Below, piece after piece: positions 1 through 7,813 of a stretch of 9,048 bases of DNA (its first letter is position 1; each line of letters starts with the position of its first letter). A program made the translations under genes and the position numbers. Source of the stretch: Calditrichota bacterium (lineage in GTDB: Bacteria; Zhuqueibacterota; Zhuqueibacteria; Zhuqueibacterales; Geothermadaptataceae); the NCBI GenBank assembly GCA_008501545.1, contig QQUM01000206.1, forward strand, positions 1 to 9,048, read 5' to 3'. Below the pieces are notes generated by a model. It was not told the DNA's origin and did not search any database. It worked only from the letters and a program-made list of their open reading frames with translations.

Positions 1-1
1 G

Positions 2-892
2 GGTATTCGCGGTGGTTTCAAAGGGAGAAAAATTGAAAAGCTGGTTCGGGAAACGGAACATCTTGCCGGACAAGGTGTGAAAGAACTTGTACTGATTGCA
101 CAAGATTCTACACAATATGGCCTGGATATTTATGGCGAAAAACGATTGCCACAACTTTTGACCGCACTCAATGATGTAGAAGGCATCGAATGGATCCGTT
201 TGATGTACGCCTATCCCTATCATCTGACGGATGAAATGATTGACACGGTTGCCCACCTTGAAAAAGTGTGCACATACATCGATATGCCTGTGCAGCACTG
301 CAGTGACAAGATTCTGAAGCGTATGGCGCGAAGAGTAACCGCTCGGTTTCAGGAAGAATTGATAAAAAGGATGCGGGCCGGTATCCCGGACCTGACACTG
401 CGAACATCACTCATTGTCGGTTTCCCGGGTGAGACAGAGAATGATTTTCAACAATTATACGATTACGTTGCCGATGGCTATTTTGACCGTCTGGGTATTT
501 TTACCTATTCACACGAAGATGGCACACCGGCTGCCCGTTTTGAAGATGATGTGCCGGAAGAAGTGAAGCGTGAACGCCAGGATTTGCTGTATCAGGCACA
601 GGCTGATGTGGCAGAGCAAAAAAACAAAGCGTTGCAAGATAAGGAAATCCGTGTTTTAATCGATGAATTTGATACCTTTGGTAATAAATATATAGGCCGA
701 ACAAAAGCTGATGCCCCTGAGATTGATAATATTGTCATGGTGCCTGATGCCTGTAAAATTGGGTCATTTTACCAGGTTCGAATAAAAGAAACGAGTGCAT
801 TTGAAACAACCGGGGAAGTAATTTCAAAAGAGGACAAGGAAGAGAATGCGTCTCAAATTGGTATTCGCCTGCCAATCGCACAAGAAAGCTGA
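2..892 (+). CDS. rimO: Ribosomal protein S12 methylthiotransferase RimO, C-terminal part (5' end outside window)
   Basis: RimO is a radical-SAM enzyme that adds a methylthio group to a conserved aspartate of ribosomal protein S12 in the cytoplasm. The reading frame is open from base 2, giving 296 visible residues of a family usually about 430-450 long. The N-terminal methylthiotransferase domain and the CxxxCxxC cluster motif lie upstream; the visible part starts at the IRGGFKGR segment that follows that motif. RimO-type signatures follow: ELVLIAQDSTQYGLD, LMYAYPYHLTDE, YIDMPVQHCSDKILKRM, TLRTSLIVGFPGET and the EDGTPAARFEDDVPEEVK segment. A TRAM-like domain covers roughly residues 205-270 of the fragment. 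IAQDST and the YAYP motif favour RimO over its relative MiaB. It ends with TGA 7 bases before the next gene. The first in-frame ATG (base 77) lies inside the radical-SAM domain and is not the true start. Confidence 0.95.
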   Translation, partial: GIRGGFKGRKIEKLVRETEHLAGQGVKELVLIAQDSTQYGLDIYGEKRLPQLLTALNDVEGIEWIRLMYAYPYHLTDEMIDTVAHLEKVCTYIDMPVQHCSDKILKRMARRVTARFQEELIKRMRAGIPDLTLRTSLIVGFPGETENDFQQLYDYVADGYFDRLGIFTYSHEDGTPAARFEDDVPEEVKRERQDLLYQAQADVAEQKNKALQDKEIRVLIDEFDTFGNKYIGRTKADAPEIDNIVMVPDACKIGSFYQVRIKETSAFETTGEVISKEDKEENASQIGIRLPIAQES

Positions 893-894
893 GG
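891..894 (+). promoter_or_regulatory. Ribosome binding site of the GWxTD gene
   Basis: GAGG lies five bases before the ATG at 900 and overlaps the rimO stop codon. It selects ATG 900 over the in-frame ATG at 846, which sits inside rimO and would put 18 hydrophilic residues before the signal peptide. Confidence 0.6.
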
Positions 895-899
895 AAAAC

Positions 900-2213
900 A
901 TGGTAAATAAGATAAAATTTCTAATGATATCGCTCTTCCTGTTTCTCTTTGGATATGCATCGCTTTGGGCTCAGGTAGAATTTGATCAAAGATTCAATAC
1001 TTTTCTTCCTTCTTTCTATATCGATTTCAACGCAACCAGAGCTGAAAACGGGCTTGACAGAGTGACGATGTATGCCAAGGTTCCTTTTGACGAACTCCAG
1101 TTTTTAAAATCGGATGACGGTGGATTTAAAGCATCTTATGAAATGAGCATCACGATATTTGATGATGAGGATTTTCAGGTCGATGGAGTCATCTTCGAGC
1201 GAAATATAACTGTTTCCGAATACGAACAAACGAATGCTACCGACGTCTACGATGTGGTGAAACGATCATTTAAAATTCAACCAGGGAAATATAAATTCTA
1301 TGTCCAGTTGGAGGATCTCGATACCCACAAAATTGGTGTCAGCGAACATAAAATAGAACTGGAAGATTATTCGAACAAAGATTTGAGTATCAGTTCGATA
1401 TTGTTTTCAGAAAAAGTTGAAGTCGATTCAACCGGAAAGCTTGTTCCTGTTCCATTAGTTGGTGTGCCACGCAAGGAAACAGGTAATTTATATGGCTTTT
1501 TTACTATTTATGCACCGGAGGATGGAGACTTTAAAGTCGAAGTTATCGTTCGAAATATGCGCAATAAGGTTTTGTATAAGGATAAGAAAAAGATAAAGCG
1601 TGATGGATTTGAAACACCTATTGCCATTGCCATCCCGGATGCCAAATTATCTCTTGGGACATACAATTTTCAGGTAAAAGTTGACCAGGGTGATCATGAT
1701 ACTTCGCTGCGGGAAAATTTTAAAATTTATTGGGAAGGTTTGCCGCTTACCGCTGTCGATCTGGAAACAGCCATTGACCAGATGGATTTAATCGCCAATC
1801 CGAAAGATTTGAAAACGATAAGGGATGCGCCACCCGAAAAACAGCGTGACTACTTTCGGCAATTCTGGAAACAATATGATCCTACCGCAGGAACAAAAAA
1901 AAATGAGTTGATGGCAGAATACTACCGACGGATTCAATACGCCAATGATAATTTTCGTGGATTGCGGGAAGGTTGGAAAACCGACATGGGAACGGTGTAT
2001 ATTCTTTTGGGAGCACCCGAAGAAGTCGTGCGAAATATGTCACCGCAATATATGACATCGTATTATTCATCGCGTCCTGTTAAGGCGTTACAAATTTGGA
2101 AGTATCACACACTCAATCGCTATTTTCTTTTTATCGATGAAAATGGATTTGGTGATTATCGACTGGACAATCCCTCAGTGCTTGCTGAGTTCAGGAATAC
2201 CTTCAGGTACTAA
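900..2213 (+). CDS. Exported GWxTD domain-containing protein, function unknown
   Basis: The 437-residue product begins with a signal peptide: a short basic start (MVNKIK), a hydrophobic core at about residues 7-22 and likely cleavage after Ala24 (before QVEFDQ). There is no lipobox cysteine, so it is probably periplasmic or outer-membrane associated rather than a lipoprotein. The middle part looks beta-rich, alternating hydrophobic and charged residues. The C-terminal domain carries the signature GWKTD at residues 358-362 followed by MGTVYILLGAPEEV, and ends shortly after a QIWKYH...YFLFIDENGFGDYRL segment, as this family does. GWxTD proteins are known mainly from Bacteroidetes and related phyla and have no settled role; I assign none. 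Start chosen by the Shine-Dalgarno sequence and signal peptide. A run of nine A bases interrupts the codon pattern at residues 332-335. The gene lies 7 bases after rimO and 11 before the carboxypeptidase. Confidence 0.88.
   Translation: MVNKIKFLMISLFLFLFGYASLWAQVEFDQRFNTFLPSFYIDFNATRAENGLDRVTMYAKVPFDELQFLKSDDGGFKASYEMSITIFDDEDFQVDGVIFERNITVSEYEQTNATDVYDVVKRSFKIQPGKYKFYVQLEDLDTHKIGVSEHKIELEDYSNKDLSISSILFSEKVEVDSTGKLVPVPLVGVPRKETGNLYGFFTIYAPEDGDFKVEVIVRNMRNKVLYKDKKKIKRDGFETPIAIAIPDAKLSLGTYNFQVKVDQGDHDTSLRENFKIYWEGLPLTAVDLETAIDQMDLIANPKDLKTIRDAPPEKQRDYFRQFWKQYDPTAGTKKNELMAEYYRRIQYANDNFRGLREGWKTDMGTVYILLGAPEEVVRNMSPQYMTSYYSSRPVKALQIWKYHTLNRYFLFIDENGFGDYRLDNPSVLAEFRNTFRY
1895..1903 (+). repeat. 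A9 homopolymer inside the GWxTD gene
   Basis: Nine consecutive A bases span the Thr332-Lys-Lys-Asn335 codons and are followed directly by TGAG. It is the longest single-base run I found. One added A puts TGA in frame three codons after Thr332, and one lost A reaches a TGA after Lys-Lys-Met-Ser, so slippage either way ends the protein before GWKTD at residues 358-362. Confidence 0.8.
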
Positions 2214-2224
2214 GATTATATTCT

Positions 2225-3163
2225 ATGATTCATATTTTAAAACCGAAACGCCTTAGACCAAACGCCACATTCGGTGTTATTACGCCAGCGAGTCCGGTAA
2301 ATGAAGAGAAACTGGAACGAGGAATCCGATATTTTGAGAGCCTTGGCTACCGGATTGAATTAGGACGCCATGTCCATAAAAAATCACCCTACCTTGCCGG
2401 TACAGACGAGGAGCGACTTGCCGATTTCCACGACATGTTCCGCAATCCCGGGATTGATGCGATTATATGCGCGCGGGGTGGATATGGCACGCCTCGAATA
2501 CTGGATCGTTTGGATTATGACTTAATTCAGCAAAATCCAAAAATATTTGTCGGGTATAGTGACTTAACAGCATTGCAACTGGCAGTTTTTAAGAAAACCG
2601 GACTCATTACTTATTCGGGTCCGATGCTCGCAGTTGAGTTTGGCGCTGCAGAAATCGATGAACATACTGAGCGCATCTTCTGGCAAATGTTGAGTGAACC
2701 CGTTGCATTTGGTAAATTGGAACCGATACAACGCCCTCACTATGAAGTATTGCATCATGGACATGCCGAAGGTCGCCTGTTGGGTGGTTGTCTGGCTCTT
2801 CTAAATTGTATTTTAGGTACCGGCTTTTTACCTGACTTTGCAAACTCAATTTTATTTATTGAAGATGTTGGCGAAATACCGATGCGCATAGACCGCTATT
2901 TTGCTCAATTGCGCCACGCCGGTATTTTACAGCAAACCAACGGCATCATTTGTGGCCAATTTGAAGATTCCGAGACAGAGGAAGATTCGCAGGGCTGGTT
3001 AAATATGATGCTGGAAGATTATTTTTCCGGATTGGGAAAACCCGCATTAAACAAGTTTGATTATGGACACATAGCACAAAAACATACAATGCCAATTGGT
3101 GCGATGGCCAGGATATCTACAGCACCGGCCACAGTAGAAATCATTGAATCAGCAGTGAGTTGA
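2225..3163 (+). CDS. ldcA: LD-carboxypeptidase (peptidase family S66, LdcA type)
   Basis: This cytoplasmic serine peptidase removes the terminal D-alanine from the L-Lys- or meso-Dap-D-Ala bond of murein tetrapeptides during cell-wall recycling. The 312-residue length is normal for the family and there is no signal peptide. Motifs in order: GVITPASPV near residues 17-25, ARGGYGTPRILD at 83-94, VGYSDLTALQ with nucleophile Ser112, TYSGPM at 129-134, GRLLGGCLALLN at 183-194, LFIEDVGE with Glu213, and FDYGHIAQKHTMPIG with His282. The Ser112/Glu213/His282 triad agrees in order and spacing with Pseudomonas LdcA (Ser115/Glu217/His285, from memory). The related microcin-immunity protein MccF shares the fold, but the housekeeping context favours LdcA. 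No clear Shine-Dalgarno sequence precedes the ATG, which lies 11 bases after the GWxTD gene. Being in line with mre genes and mrdA fits a cell-wall role. Confidence 0.93.
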   Translation: MIHILKPKRLRPNATFGVITPASPVNEEKLERGIRYFESLGYRIELGRHVHKKSPYLAGTDEERLADFHDMFRNPGIDAIICARGGYGTPRILDRLDYDLIQQNPKIFVGYSDLTALQLAVFKKTGLITYSGPMLAVEFGAAEIDEHTERIFWQMLSEPVAFGKLEPIQRPHYEVLHHGHAEGRLLGGCLALLNCILGTGFLPDFANSILFIEDVGEIPMRIDRYFAQLRHAGILQQTNGIICGQFEDSETEEDSQGWLNMMLEDYFSGLGKPALNKFDYGHIAQKHTMPIGAMARISTAPATVEIIESAVS

Positions 3164-3169
3164 TGTTAC

Positions 3170-3799
3170 ATGGCGACCTCCAATTATAAAATAGCGGTTT
3201 TTATATCTGGTGGTGGTTCGAATTTTAAGGCGATCCACTCAGCAATCCAAAATGGTGATATAGCCGCGGAGATTGCCTTTGTGCTGGGTAGTACGAAAAA
3301 CGCCGGTGGCTTGAGCTACGCGAATCAAAATGAAATTACACATTTTGTTCCCGACGCTGAAATTTTCACTGATGAATCGGTTTTTGCAGAACTTCTGCTG
3401 CAAAAAACCAAAGAATATGATGTTAAATTGGTCGTGCTTGCAGGATTTTTAAAGAAAATACCTGCAAGATTTATTCATGATTTTTCCGGGAACATAATCA
3501 ATATTCATCCTGCATTGTTGCCATCATTCGGCGGAAAAGGCATGTATGGCAGGCACGTGCACAAAGCCGTTCTGGAATATGGATGTAAAATTTCCGGAGC
3601 AACAGTTCATCTTGTAAACAGTGGATACGATACAGGCGCACCAATCGTGCAAAGGTCGGTACCTGTTCTGCCGGGTGACACACCGGAAACTTTGGCAGAA
3701 CGCATATTAAAAATCGAACATGAAATATTACCAGAGACAGTTGCTGCATTTGCAGCCGATAAAATTAAAATTGATGGACGTCATATCTATATTGAGTAG
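3170..3799 (+). CDS. purN: Phosphoribosylglycinamide formyltransferase (GART), PurN
   Basis: PurN transfers a formyl group from 10-formyltetrahydrofolate to glycinamide ribonucleotide, the third step of purine synthesis, in the cytoplasm. The 209-residue product shows the phosphate-binding loop FISGGGSNF at residues 11-19, VLAGFLKKIP at 89-98, INIHPALLPSF at 110-120 with catalytic Asn111 and His113, and SGYDTGAPI with catalytic Asp154. After HPALLPSF comes GGKGMYG rather than the PGLH-type segment of the E. coli enzyme; this is a variant I associate with Bacteroidetes and relatives. The formyltransferase domain of methionyl-tRNA formyltransferase shares the fold, but the length and lack of a C-terminal domain exclude it. 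The ATG is 6 bases after the carboxypeptidase stop and its gene ends 6 bases before purH, so co-transcription with purH is likely. The ribosome binding site is weak. Confidence 0.95.
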   Translation: MATSNYKIAVFISGGGSNFKAIHSAIQNGDIAAEIAFVLGSTKNAGGLSYANQNEITHFVPDAEIFTDESVFAELLLQKTKEYDVKLVVLAGFLKKIPARFIHDFSGNIINIHPALLPSFGGKGMYGRHVHKAVLEYGCKISGATVHLVNSGYDTGAPIVQRSVPVLPGDTPETLAERILKIEHEILPETVAAFAADKIKIDGRHIYIE

Positions 3800-3805
3800 A
3801 TCAAA

Positions 3806-5368
3806 ATGAATACAAAACGAAATGCGTTAATTAGTGTAACTGATAAGACAGGTGTTGTTGAACTGGCTCAGGCGCTTTCTGCTGCGGATATTGCAATTTA
3901 TTCAACGGGCGGTACGGCCAAAATTTTGCAAGAAAACAATGTGCCGGTAACATCTATCTCCGAATTGACCGAATTCCCTGAAATCATGAATGGTCGTGTG
4001 AAAACCTTGCATCCAAAGGTTTTTGGTGGCATATTAGCAAAACGTGAGAAATCGGACCATTTACAGGAGGCGGATGCAAACGCAATTCCTCTTTTCGATT
4101 TTATCATCGTAAACTTGTATCGGTTCGCCGAGACGGTAAGTCGTCTGGATGTAACGCTGGATACTGCACTTGAAAATATCGATATCGGCGGAGTGACGCT
4201 CATTCGTGCTGCGGCAAAGAATCACCAAGATGTTGCAATTCTGACCTCACCACTTCAATATGCTGATGTGCTTGCCGAATTAAAAGAAAATAAGTTTGTC
4301 TTATCAAAAGAAACGAAAAAGAAGCTTGCCGTTGCTGCTTTCGCTGCAACGGCAAATTATGATGCACAAATTTATAATTATTTGTCGGAAACTATTCAAA
4401 CCACAGATAATTTTGCAGATTTCTACGTTCAGCCGTATAAAAAGAAAGATGTACTGCGATATGGCGAGAATCCACACCAGCGAGCGGCTGTTTATGAATA
4501 CAGCGCAGGATGCAAAACAGGACTCCTGACTGCAAAGCAAATTCAGGGCAAGGCGTTGTCCTACAATAACTATATGGATGGCGATGCGGCCTGGCTAATC
4601 GCACGAGGCTTTGAAAATCCGACTGTCGCCATCATAAAACATGCAAATCCTTGTGGTGTCGCCAGTGATACGGCTTTGGTGGACGCCTATCGGCGGGCTC
4701 TGGCGACCGACAACGTGTCTGCGTTTGGTGGCATCGTCAGTTTGAACCGTGAGGTGGATACAGATACAGCTAGTGAAATTTGTAAAATTTTTACGGAAGT
4801 TGTCATCGCGCCGGGATATAGCCAGGCGGCGTTGGAAATATTCTCACAGAAAAAGAACTTGCGTATTCTGGCGATGGAAAACTATCATGGCGAACCACAA
4901 AAAGTGTTTGAAACACGCTGTATTGATGGTGGCGTCCTGGTGCAGGATAAAGATTTGAATCCGGATGACAGCACAAAATTTGAAGTGGTTTCTGAACGCC
5001 AACCGGACGAAAATGAATGGAAAAATCTAATTTTTGGTTGGAATATCGTGCGGTGGGTTAAATCAAACGCAGTGATATATGTAAAAGATCAGCAAACTGT
5101 TGGAATCGGAGCAGGGCAGATGTCCCGTGTCGATTCCTCCCGAATCGCAGTGGAAAAAGCCGCAATCGCGGGTATGGAATTAAAAGGCAGTGCGGTGGCT
5201 TCGGATGCATTTTTTCCATTTGCTGATGGAGTTGAAGCAGCGGCGAATGCAGGTGCCATCTCAGTAATTCAACCTGGTGGATCAATCCGAGATGAAGAAG
5301 TCATTGCTGCCGCCAATAAGTTCGGAATGGCGATGGTCTTCACAAAAACACGGCATTTCAGGCATTAA
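3806..5368 (+). CDS. purH: Bifunctional AICAR transformylase / IMP cyclohydrolase, PurH
   Basis: PurH performs the last two steps of IMP synthesis: formylation of AICAR with 10-formyltetrahydrofolate, then ring closure. The 520 residues match the usual length and both domains are complete. The N-terminal cyclohydrolase (about 1-200) shows [36 protein letters not shown] and [16 protein letters not shown]. The transformylase domain shows RYGENPHQ at 218-225, the catalytic pair Lys278-His279 in [31 protein letters not shown], and the closing [22 protein letters not shown] and TRHFRH. The ending FTKTRHFRH has Lys where I expect Gly in this motif. No strong Shine-Dalgarno sequence precedes the ATG; the stretch before it is A-rich. 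It follows purN by 6 bases and precedes mreB by 21, suggesting that purine and cell-shape genes share a transcript. Confidence 0.97.
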   Translation: MNTKRNALISVTDKTGVVELAQALSAADIAIYSTGGTAKILQENNVPVTSISELTEFPEIMNGRVKTLHPKVFGGILAKREKSDHLQEADANAIPLFDFIIVNLYRFAETVSRLDVTLDTALENIDIGGVTLIRAAAKNHQDVAILTSPLQYADVLAELKENKFVLSKETKKKLAVAAFAATANYDAQIYNYLSETIQTTDNFADFYVQPYKKKDVLRYGENPHQRAAVYEYSAGCKTGLLTAKQIQGKALSYNNYMDGDAAWLIARGFENPTVAIIKHANPCGVASDTALVDAYRRALATDNVSAFGGIVSLNREVDTDTASEICKIFTEVVIAPGYSQAALEIFSQKKNLRILAMENYHGEPQKVFETRCIDGGVLVQDKDLNPDDSTKFEVVSERQPDENEWKNLIFGWNIVRWVKSNAVIYVKDQQTVGIGAGQMSRVDSSRIAVEKAAIAGMELKGSAVASDAFFPFADGVEAAANAGAISVIQPGGSIRDEEVIAAANKFGMAMVFTKTRHFRH

Positions 5369-5374
5369 CCTTAA

Positions 5375-6421
<1,047 letters not shown>

Positions 6422-6456
6422 TATCTAACGAATATATTTGGTGAAAAAACAAGGCA

Positions 6457-7293
6457 ATGCCAAAAGAGTTTAAAGTTATAGATATCCAATTTTTTTCCAT
6501 CACACGAAGTGAGTATTTGACGTTTCTTGTTTGCATCGTCCTTTCACTTAGCCTCATCTTTTTAAATGATAACCCGCAGATCAACAATTTACGTGCCGTC
6601 GTCGTTGATAGTTGGGCACATACGCTGCAAGTCATTTCGAAATACCGCTCAATGGCGGAAATGCGCGAGCAACTCACAAAATTGCGTCACCGAACAAGTT
6701 ATCTGCTTCTGGAAAATAGTCAGCTGAGAAAAGCAGCCCTGGAAAATCACCGGTTGCGTAGGATGCTCGATTTTAAGGAAACCAGCCGACATAAATTGGT
6801 AGCTGCCACCGTTATTGCACGTGATCAGGATCCGGTAGTGCGTTCCGTGGTTATTGATGTTGGTGAAAAAGATGGGCTGAAAAAGGATGATCCGGTTATT
6901 CTACCCGCTGGCATTGTCGGTAAATTATTACGTACAGGTGAATCGACTTCTCTCGTTCAACTTTATACGGATCATAATTTCAGATTGGCATGTAAGATTC
7001 AACGTAGTCGCGTAAACGGGCTTTTTCAGCAAAAGGACAGCAAAACAAGTGTCCTGACACAAATTCCTAAAAATGCAGATATACGCGTCGGCGATCTGGT
7101 TGTCACTTCGGGTTATAGTTATATTTTCCCGGCAGAACTGCAAACAGCAAAAGTCATCGATATCAAAACAGATTTACCGAGTTTATTCAAGACAGTAATC
7201 GTAGAGCCTTTTGTTGATGTAACAAAAATTGAGAATGTCTTCGTAATTAAAGCGGAAGACAGTGTGGAGTCCCGGAATTCTTCAGCGGAATAA
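6457..7293 (+). CDS. mreC: Rod shape-determining protein MreC
   Basis: MreC is a bitopic inner-membrane protein whose periplasmic part binds and activates PBP2 and connects it with MreB, MreD and RodA. The 278-residue product has a short cytoplasmic start, one membrane segment at about residues 20-37, a helical coiled-coil stretch at about 62-106 (MAEMREQLTKL, LLLENSQLRKAALENHRLRRML), then the two beta-barrel subdomains with family motifs ARDQDP, VIDVGEKDGLKKDDPVI, AGIVGKLL, LVQLYTDHNFRLACKI and IRVGDLVVTSGYSYIFPAEL. The last dozen residues are Ser/Glu-rich and probably disordered. A stop codon in the same frame at 6442 limits upstream extension, and AAGG before the ATG is too close to be a normal ribosome binding site. 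The TAA stop is followed at once by a second TAA. Confidence 0.95.
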   Translation: MPKEFKVIDIQFFSITRSEYLTFLVCIVLSLSLIFLNDNPQINNLRAVVVDSWAHTLQVISKYRSMAEMREQLTKLRHRTSYLLLENSQLRKAALENHRLRRMLDFKETSRHKLVAATVIARDQDPVVRSVVIDVGEKDGLKKDDPVILPAGIVGKLLRTGESTSLVQLYTDHNFRLACKIQRSRVNGLFQQKDSKTSVLTQIPKNADIRVGDLVVTSGYSYIFPAELQTAKVIDIKTDLPSLFKTVIVEPFVDVTKIENVFVIKAEDSVESRNSSAE

Positions 7294-7333
7294 TAATTAT
7301 GAGAATGTTCCACGCTAACAGAGATGCACAGCA

Positions 7334-7813
7334 ATGAAATATTTTATCTATATCATCATCTTCATCAGTTTACTCATCGGACAAATTTCCCTGCTCTCCT
7401 TCTTTCCGGGCAATACGAAGCCCGATATCCTTCTGCTGGGCATTATTGTGCTTGGTATGCGCGAAGGCGGTATTCCCGCAATGATTGCAGCATGTGCTGT
7501 CGGATTTGTCAAAGACGCATTTACCACATCGTATTTAGGCGCGAGTATGTTAGGCCTGGTTGTTGCCGGATTTATGGCTGGAAATTATAAACATGTCCAG
7601 GTGAAACTGGGGACAAAAAGCAAGTTAGTCCTTTTTGCGGTTATCATTCTGATATACAACTTTATTTATTATCTCTTGTTTGAACTAAAGTCTGGTATGA
7701 ATCTGTTTGATTTGCTGCTTCACTCAGTTGTCCCTGCTGTATTCTACACATTGCTTTTCGCTGGTATCGCTCATTTTCTCATTCCGCAGGGTCTTCTCGG
7801 TACAAAAAAATGA
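7334..7813 (+). CDS. mreD: Rod shape-determining membrane protein MreD
   Basis: MreD is a small polytopic inner-membrane partner of MreC and the elongasome. The 159 residues are very hydrophobic with about five to six membrane segments, roughly at 4-23, 31-44, 47-60, 67-84, 98-116 and 126-150. Family-like features are TKPDILLLGIIVLGMREGG near residues 28-46, and GFVKDAFTTSYLGASMLGL near 57-75, which carries the conserved charged residue in a membrane context. Identification rests on these motifs together with the position between mreC and mrdA. The gap of 40 bases after mreC is the largest in the window, and no strong Shine-Dalgarno sequence precedes the ATG (GAGATG lies about ten bases upstream). 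The TGA overlaps the next start codon as ATGA, which implies translational coupling to mrdA. Confidence 0.9.
   Translation: MKYFIYIIIFISLLIGQISLLSFFPGNTKPDILLLGIIVLGMREGGIPAMIAACAVGFVKDAFTTSYLGASMLGLVVAGFMAGNYKHVQVKLGTKSKLVLFAVIILIYNFIYYLLFELKSGMNLFDLLLHSVVPAVFYTLLFAGIAHFLIPQGLLGTKK
7804..7810 (+). other. Potential slippery heptamer at the mreD/mrdA junction
   Basis: Seven A bases are phased A AAA AAA in the mreD frame and are the last bases before its TGA. A -1 ribosomal shift here would continue directly into the mrdA frame at its own ATG. An AGGG at 7788-7791 lies 12 bases upstream, resembling the stimulatory Shine-Dalgarno element of E. coli dnaX. I saw no strong downstream stem. The phasing is certain; the function is not. 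Confidence 0.3.

Noticed and set aside
618..624. A7 run in rimO with an A AAA AAC phase
   Set aside because: The shift product would be a short truncation inside a conserved enzyme and the AAC codon slips poorly in bacteria; nothing marks it as functional.
799..830. TTGAAA followed by an AT-rich stretch in late rimO, considered as a promoter for the GWxTD gene
   Set aside because: No convincing -10 element at proper spacing, and the 7-base gap plus the ribosome binding site over the rimO stop suggest co-transcription.
6433..6440. TATATTTG between mreB and mreC, matching the Bacteroidetes -7 box pattern TAnnTTTG
   Set aside because: No TTTG or TTG element sits about 20 bases upstream, and the predicted start of transcription would be almost at the mreC ATG. 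A chance match in AT-rich spacer is likelier.
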